64,000 nucleotides of DNA from Clusia tigrina (taxonomy: Eukaryota; Arthropoda; Insecta; Diptera; Clusiidae), in contig OV050030.1 of assembly GCA_920105625.2 (NCBI GenBank), positions 167,893,315 through 167,957,314 of the forward strand, written 5' to 3'. The notes beneath the pieces were generated by a model, which did not search any database, had not been told where the DNA came from, and saw only the letters and a program-made list of their open reading frames with translations. Shown here piece by piece: positions 57,808 to 64,000 of this stretch; the stretch's first letter is position 1; each line of letters begins with the position of its first letter. The translations under genes were made by a program, and so were the position numbers.

Positions 57808-58550
57808 ACCCCTTGTTTAATCTAAGCGAAGTGCCATTAATTTTGGGCAGAATGAAGGGAGGTATATTATACCTTCTAGTGAACAGAGCACGACTTCAGT
57901 TATTGCTGGATTTAGACTGAGATCTAATTCGGTGCACCAATTAGTCAGGGTGTCTGGTGCATAGCTTAACTTTTTAGAAAGCATTTGAGGGAATTTGCTG
58001 GAGGTAGTGATAGCGATGTCGTTTGCATAACCTATTCCGCTGCAATCGCGCTCTAACAGTCTTTTGAGGGCAGTGTTAACTGCTACATTTCAGAGGAGGG
58101 GATAAGACCCAACCTTGAGGTGTGCCTCTGCGCACTGCCCTTTGTCAGCAAGCATTGCCAATACTGGATGGGTTTGTCCTTGCTCTGAGCAGGTGCTAAA
58201 TGAATTTGACAAGACTGACGTCTAGATTCAGATCTAATAGAGCTGTAACTATGCCATTGGGGCATACATTATTAAATGCGCATTCAATGTCGAGAAAGAC
58301 GGCAAGAGTGTATTCCTTGAAGGCAAGGGATTTATCTGCCTGAGATATGAGCACATGAAGCGCAGTTTCCACCGACTTGCCCTTGGTGTAGGCTGTTGGG
58401 ATTGGAGACAAGGGTTGGATTGAAGGAAGTCCTGATATGGACATCCAGGACCCTTTCCAACATCTTCAGAAGGAACGAGGACAGACTGATTGGACTGTAG
58501 TCATTTGGTTTAGTACTCGTGACTCCCTCCAGATAATAGGAATGTACATC
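57808..58550 (-). pseudogene. B fragment 5, shortened
   Basis: Same as 42860-43602, ending at the same inverted repeat. Confidence 0.72.
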
Positions 58551-58568
58551 AATCTGGATGTACATTCC
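58539..58568. repeat. perfect 12-bp inverted repeat, right copy
   Basis: Same as 43591-43620, without change. Confidence 0.9.
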
Positions 58569-59409
58569 CATTGAATGCAAAGCTTGAAAAAATATGTATT
58601 GTACTAAGAACAGCGGAGATTGGTATCTGATATAAGTACGTGAATTACTTCAGTAAACGTACATTTCAGAGAAATAGCGCTAGTCTAGGTCAACCAGCCA
58701 GAAGCCGACAAAAATGAACCTCATTATATAAAGCTCAAGAGAAACACTTTCGCCATATATATACAATGCGGCGAAGTAATTAACGTAGGAGTATTGTAAT
58801 ATCTCATGTATTTCAAATTTTACAAGCTGAGTACTATAAGAAGAGGTAGTACCACCTACATCTGTGTGGAACGCTACATAAGATACAAGAAGAAGGCTAC
58901 AAGCGAGGTATTAAAGGAGTACCATGGTGACCCAAATCGCTAGACTAGAATATTACACGTTTCGTTCCAGAAAGAAGGGGGAGGGGTGTGCAGAGGTCGT
59001 TAATGGACTTCACCCCAACAACGCATCCAGAACCAACAGTAGCAGAATACGCGGTTTATAGTTGCGTAGCAAAAGTTCAATTTGTAATTAGTTCGTTATC
59101 TTAGTTTGTATAAACGCCAGTGAGAAAAGAGTCTACGACGGACCAAAATATGAAACGGGGGAAATAAAAAATAAACGGATAGAAACAAAAGGAAAAAAAC
59201 AAAAAAGAGAAAAAGAAAGATAGAGCAAAAATAATATAAAAAAAATAATACAAAAAACAAAAAACATGTAAAAGAGAAAATGAAAAAATAGAACCCAAAA
59301 TATGGCGATTTAAAAAAAAGATAGTGTATGTTTGATAGGATTAATAAAATGCAGAAAATTGTTTATGGTGCAAGAAAAATGTTGTAAATATTCAATATAA
59401 GGTAGAGGG
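58569..59409. other. copy of unassigned stretch and possible LTR start
   Basis: Counterpart of 43621-44461 with few differences. The purine run is at 58969-58986 and TGTGCAGAGG at 58987. Confidence 0.35.
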
Positions 59410-59768
59410 TAGTTGACTCACAGTACCCACTCCTAACAGATACTACACATTTGGTGTAGTTAACATTTAAGCTATATTGACGCACATGCTTCTAGGATGC
59501 GTTGATTATTGTTTCAATTATGATGTAAACTTTTAAGTTATTACAGTTCCGCTTTTGGTTTGATATTGGCATATAGAATGCACCATCGACTTTCTTACAT
59601 TGGATAGATCAGCTGGCTTGACCGACTGACACCAATCAACCAATGCGTAACCGGAACACCAGGAAAGTGTTTAGCTTAACAAGTAAGACTAGTTGTAAAT
59701 AATATTTAAGTTTTATGATTTTAAGAATAAACTCTCTTGTATTTTTGGACAAAAAGGACATGGTGTTT
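59410..59768 (+). repeat. LTR-like repeat F, copy 3
   Basis: Counterpart of 44462-44814, with a 6-bp insertion (GTTTCA) near 59511. Confidence 0.55.
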
Positions 59769-59783
59769 TACCTGGCAGCTATA

Positions 59784-61214
59784 AGCGGCTTTTTAGGAAC
59801 CGCCAGCTCTTCGTCCACACCCGCGCCTATTACCCGCAGGAAAAGGGCGCTCGCTACAACTGGCGACGGCAACACGCAGGACCCCAACACAAGGCTGTCC
59901 CCATCCATGAAATCCCACTGCGTCCGAGGTCTAAAGCGTGGGCTCCTTCGGAGCCTTCTACGACAGACCAGATCTTGTGGATCCTGAAGATGAGTAACTT
60001 GGATCTCACCGCTTTCGACTGGAAAGTGGCCCAAGTTAGTAGACCAAAAGGCAGTGGCCGGGAGGTCACCATAGTTCTCAATGATCTCCTCTTGAGGGCT
60101 GTAAGGGAGTGATCAACTATGGTTTAGGTTCGGTCACTCTCCGAGTGTACAAGGGTGACAGGCAAACTGTGGGGCATCACCCTCAGGGAGATGCCGATGC
60201 TAAACCTGTACCCATGGACACCAATGAGGTCAGCGCTATCTCCGACGACGGAGATAGCGTCGCCCGCGCTAATAGAAGAAGCTTCATCTCCTCCGATGGC
60301 GGAGATAGTAACTTCTCTAACTCAGAGTTGGTGTAGGACTTCTTTAACCAACAGCACACTTTGACTGATGTTGGCGCAGTCTCGCCTATGTTCGATGAGA
60401 TAGTGCGGCCGTCACCATTGTCGCCAGCCAGCAAAATGCTGAAGGTTATACAACTTACAGCATTCAAAAACTGCCTCGTCAGCCCTTATCCTTCACACAT
60501 GGCTCAGAAAGGGGGGGGGGGGACTTTTTACTAGTACAAGAAACCTGGATACATAAGGACGAGTTTCGAGGACTTAATATCAAAGGACATCGTATGATAT
60601 TCGTAAAGGGTCAAGGTAAACCTAGTTCATGTATAATCATTAAGAATAGTATTAATGCCATTATTCTCCCTACCTACAGGGATGGGGACATATTGAAATC
60701 AACCCCATGGCTATCTGGCTTGTCTACTGTTACATGGCGCCCGACCATGGCGACACACCACCACAGGACTCACTCAAGCATATGATTAAGGATGCGGCAC
60801 TCAAGGAGATTCCTGTAATAATGGGTGCGGATGCAAAGGCCCATCATGAAATATGGGGAACCTCTGATACCAACAAACGGGGTGAGTCTCTTTTTCATTT
60901 CATACCCGGAATTAATCTCGTAATTGCTAATCGGGGGAGGAAACGACCTTTCTGACTCCGAACAGGCAGGAAGTTCTCGACATCACCCGAATTGGTGAGC
61001 AATTCTCGACTCCCGTTACCAACTGGTCCGTCACTAAGGAATATTGCTTTTCGGATCATAGGCACGTAACTTTCGAAATTGATATAGCAGCGACCAAATC
61101 AATCAATAGAAAGCGCACAAACTGGTCCTTATTCCAGTCCACCCTGGACTCTAGTTTGTCATCGACCCCACCTCCCATTGAGACCCTGCTTGATGTTGAC
61201 CAGGCGGTCGACAT
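59784..61214 (+). mobile_element. non-LTR element C, copy 2
   Basis: Counterpart of 44830-46250. ORF1 remnant 59784-60540 and endonuclease 60560-61214. GADAK reads with Ala here (GADAK, against GTDAK in copy 1). A 12-G run at about 60511-60522 adds a frame break. Confidence 0.8.
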
Positions 61215-61428
61215 ATGCCCCTATTATGGTTCACAACATGACAAAATTGAGTTGTAAGTGAGACAACTCAACCTGACTTCTTTTAGGCATTACAATTTAC
61301 AACTTATTTGAGTTGTTTTATTTATGGTATTGCCACATTAAAAATGGTTCATTCTGACAGTTGTGGGAATTAAACAATGAAATATTTTTCAAATGAAATG
61401 AAAATAAGTGCTGACTCATTTTTTTAAG

Positions 61429-62446
61429 AGGTAGTGGAGGAAACTACTGCAAATGTGGCACATTTAAGGAGTAGATTAAGGGATGTGTCCAATCTTTTGG
61501 AATTGCCAAATGTTAAGTAAGTAATATGGAGGATGGAATAGATATAAAATTGAAATTGGTTTCAGGTTTATTGGTTATTTTCGGTTGAATAAGGAGGCGT
61601 TGCTCTATTTACTTAACGAGACGCAAGAGTTGTTTAAAAAGTCCACACACACTTTTGCTATTCCGCCCATTATTAAGTTGTGCGCCGTTTTGAGATATTT
61701 TGCTGATGGCAGTTAACAGAAGAGCGGAGGCAACGACTTTAATGTGGGCATAGCGCAACCCACATTCTCTGTTGTTTTCAATCAGGTTCTAAAACTCCTA
61801 GAGTAACACATCTGTTGTCGATGGATAAAAGCTTCGATGAATGTGAGCGAAATCAACGAGTCGAAATTTGCAGTTTATGCCCAGAGTGGCTTTTCAAGAG
61901 TTATAGGATTCGTTGATGGAACGTATGTGAGAATCATATCACCGCGGAAGGAGTTACAATATCTGTGTTTAAACAGAAAAGGATATTATAGCCTCAAAGT
62001 AATAATAGTAAGTAATTTGCATTTGAAATGACTATTTGGGCATAATTTTAACCTTTGTTTAGTTTTCTGATTTTAAAATGAATATCAGGTTTGTAGACGC
62101 CAGCGCTAGCCCAAATCACGATCTTGAGAGGAATATGCAGACCAATACATGGATTTTATGTAACGTTTTCTAATATTGTTCAAATATGAATTAATTTTAT
62201 GAAAAATTATTTTAAGGCGATGCTGGATATCTACTAGCACTGCATATTATGACTCCGTTTAGCAGTACAGTTGATGGCTCAGCGCAAGCCAAATTCAACA
62301 AATTTCATGCTACGGCCAGAAACTCAGCGGAAAGGACAATAGGGTTATTGAAAAGGAAGTTTTGTTGTAAGTTTTCTGCCCGTGGTCTGCACTACTCACC
62401 AGAAAAAGTCACAAAAATTGTAAACGCGTGCTGGGCGCTGTTGTGA
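61429..62446 (+). pseudogene. PIF/Harbinger transposase, spliced, copy 2 (empty site)
   Basis: Exons are about 61429-61515, 61566-62007, 62089-62159 and 62217-62446. Intron 2 is only 81 bp (62008-62088), the pre-insertion state. The TAG of copy 1 near 46895 is a sense codon here. A TAA at about 61714 (GGCAGTTAACAG) and stops near 61432 are private to this copy. The TAA before CACATCTG is shared, so the gene was already dead before duplication. Confidence 0.82.
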
Positions 62447-62469
62447 GTTAGAATCAAGCTACATACGAG

Positions 62470-62858
62470 TAGTTGACTCACAGCATCGACTCCTAACAGA
62501 TGCCACACATTCTGTGGGATTAGCATGTGCTAAAGTTATTGTAAGAGTAACACATACTTTTAGGGTCTAAGTATTTTAGATTAATATGATCTGTGTAATG
62601 TTTATTATGTAAACTTTTAGGGTGTTACAGTTCCGGAGTCGAGTCGACGAAGGGCATTGTAATCTAGAATGCACCGTCGACACTTTTACAGTAGGTCAGT
62701 TGGCTTGACCAACTGACACCAATTAGCAGGTGCGGAACTGGAACACCAGAAAGGTCAGTTCACAGACTGAGATGACTGTTGAGAAATAGTATATAAGAAA
62801 CAGTATTTTAAAAATAAATCTGTTATTGTCTTTGAAACTAAAAAGTGATCTAGCGTTT
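62470..62858 (+). repeat. LTR-like repeat F, copy 4
   Basis: Counterpart of 52358-52745. It continues into TATTTAAGAG, not into an A tail. Confidence 0.55.
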
Positions 62859-63120
62859 TATTTAAGAGTGTTTTGAAGTTCTCAGCCACGCGCACAGCAG
62901 AAGGACGTCCCCCCGTCAATAAAAAACGGACCCCAACAGCGCTGCACAATATCAGCCAGCATTTTAAAGTGGAGTATTCAAATGTAATTTTGTTCTGTGA
63001 AAACAACATATAAGTCATGCCTGATGAAGTTTCTGAAGAGAGAAACAACATACATGTAGCGGAAACAATCCGAAACACCATAATGTGTGCCTTCCAATAA
63101 AACTTACAATTTTGTCTTCA
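62859..63120. other. unassigned sequence right of the duplication
   Basis: A plus frame reads SVLKFSATRTAEGRPPVNKK and onward for about 50 codons to a stop near 63010. It has no family signature that I recognise. It may be the leader or ORF of the element that F belongs to. Confidence 0.3.
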
Positions 63121-63430
63121 ATTCATTTTATATAATAAAAAAAAATAGTAAACATTTTTATGAAAACTAATTAATAAAAAAAAAAATTTATTTCATTTTC
63201 TTAAAACTAAGTGATCAAAAACGCTGTTCATTTTCTTAACATGAGATAAAAAAGAAGCCTTCAATTAATTAAAACAAATTAACGAAAAAAAAACATTTTC
63301 ATTTACTTATAAGTAATAATCACAAATAAAATTTAACTTTTCTTAAATTGAAATTTTTTCACTTAATTTTTCCAGATAATTGATGATTAAAAAAAATAAT
63401 TTTCATTTATTTATAACTTAAAACCATAAA
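63121..63430. repeat. AT-rich imperfect repeats
   Basis: Loosely repeated units of about 100 bp built on ATTTTCATTTA(C/T)TTATAA...TTAAATTGAA. No open frame of note. Confidence 0.5.
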
Positions 63431-63546
63431 AAAATAAATTTTTCTTCAATTGAATTTTTACTTTTCAATTTTTCAAGGTTTGCTTGTGCAATTTTTAACT
63501 TTAATTGCCGTAGTTCACTCTTTTCTGCGTTTGCTTCCTCAACAAA
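63431..63546 (-). pseudogene. coiled-coil protein end, possibly Harbinger partner
   Basis: The minus frame reads FVEEANAEKSELRQLKLKIA and a further Leu/Lys heptad-like stretch, then stops. Such a coiled-coil tail is typical of Myb/SANT-like partner proteins of Harbinger transposons, but nothing else of that gene is visible. This is inference only. Confidence 0.25.
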
Positions 63547-63678
63547 AACTTTTAGGGTATTACAGTTCCGCTTTTAGTTTGACATTGGCATATAGAATGC
63601 GCCATCGACTTTCTTACATTGAATAGGTCAGCTGGCTTGACCGACTGACACCAATCAACCAATGCGTAACCGGAACAC
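63547..63678 (+). repeat. LTR-like repeat F, copy 5, truncated
   Basis: From TTTTAGGGTATTACAG to CCGGAACAC, matching the middle of F copies 1 and 3. It is joined directly to C by a deletion. Confidence 0.6.
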
Positions 63679-64000
63679 GCAGGACCCCAACACAAGGCTG
63701 TCCCCATCCATGAAATCCCACTGCGTCCGAGGTCTAAAGCGTGGGCTCCTTCGGAGCCTTCTACGACAGACCAGATCTTGTGGATCCTGAAGATGAGTAA
63801 CTTGGATCTCACCGCTTTCGACTGGAAAGTGGCCCAAGTTAGTAGACCAAAAGGCAGTGGCCGGGAGGTCACCATAGTTCTCAATGATCTCCTCTTGAGG
63901 GCTGTAAGGGAGTGATCAACTATGGTTTAGGTTCGGTCACTCTCCGAGTGTACAAGGGTGACAGGCAAACTGTGGGGCATCACCCTCAGGGAGATGCCGA
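63679..64000 (+). mobile_element. non-LTR element C, copy 3, runs off the window
   Basis: Starts GCAGGACCCC, equal to 59875 of copy 2, and agrees with copy 2 at positions where copy 1 differs (CGTGGGCTCC, CTACGACAG). ORF1 remnant sequence with the VTI(V)LN block continues to the window end. Confidence 0.8.

Larger units (their letters stand above)
52747..62858. repeat. large tandem duplication, right copy
   Basis: Right copy of the block, without the Gypsy insert. The right edge (GCGTTT, 62858) is followed by TATTTAAG instead of the A tail. It resembles the left copy closely throughout, with small indels. Confidence 0.9.

Overview
The window looks like heterochromatic, repeat-rich DNA from an insect, most likely a fly (Diptera). 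The evidence is the mix of transposon families: BEL/Pao with a PHD-finger Gag, Jockey-clade and RNase H-bearing LOA/I-type non-LTR elements, an env-bearing errantivirus-like Gypsy, a Mag-like Gypsy, and PIF/Harbinger with small spliced introns. I found no host gene, tRNA or rRNA. Nearly every coding stretch belongs to a transposable element, and nearly all are broken. The species cannot be told from the sequence alone.

Layout. (1) 1-12212 and 28062-43608 hold copies of a composite repeat with a period of about 7.14 kb. Each unit reads, left to right: a BEL leader or LTR and the 5' end of a PHD-finger Gag (+), a defective non-LTR retrotransposon called A here (-), and a reverse transcriptase fragment of a second non-LTR element called B (-). 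(2) 12213-28061 is a patchwork: a Gypsy protease-RT remnant (+), the 3' tip of an A-like element, an errantivirus-like env and integrase remnant (-), and a BEL element (-) at 16923-25577 whose gag is split by a Jockey insertion at 21791-25377. A putative MITE, a long (TA)n tract and the RNase H end of another non-LTR element (+) follow. (3) 37782-52745 and 52747-62858 are a large tandem duplication. Each copy holds A (-), part of B (-), an unknown stretch, an LTR-like repeat F, a diverged relative of A called C (+), a Harbinger transposase gene (+) and a second F. The left copy also carries a 4854-bp Gypsy element (47087-51940) in a transposase intron. (4) 62859-64000 is AT-rich sequence followed by the start of a third C copy.

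How it fits together. All five A copies share the loss of the RT catalytic (YxDD) region and the same five TAGG units at the 3' tail. They therefore probably multiplied by DNA-level duplication rather than by their own retrotransposition. The paralogous copies give before-and-after views of later events: an empty and a filled Gypsy site, and different stop codons in the two transposase copies. In the split BEL gag, a target-site duplication closes the reading frame exactly. I saw no convincing new cellular system. The notable content is the nested and tandem architecture.
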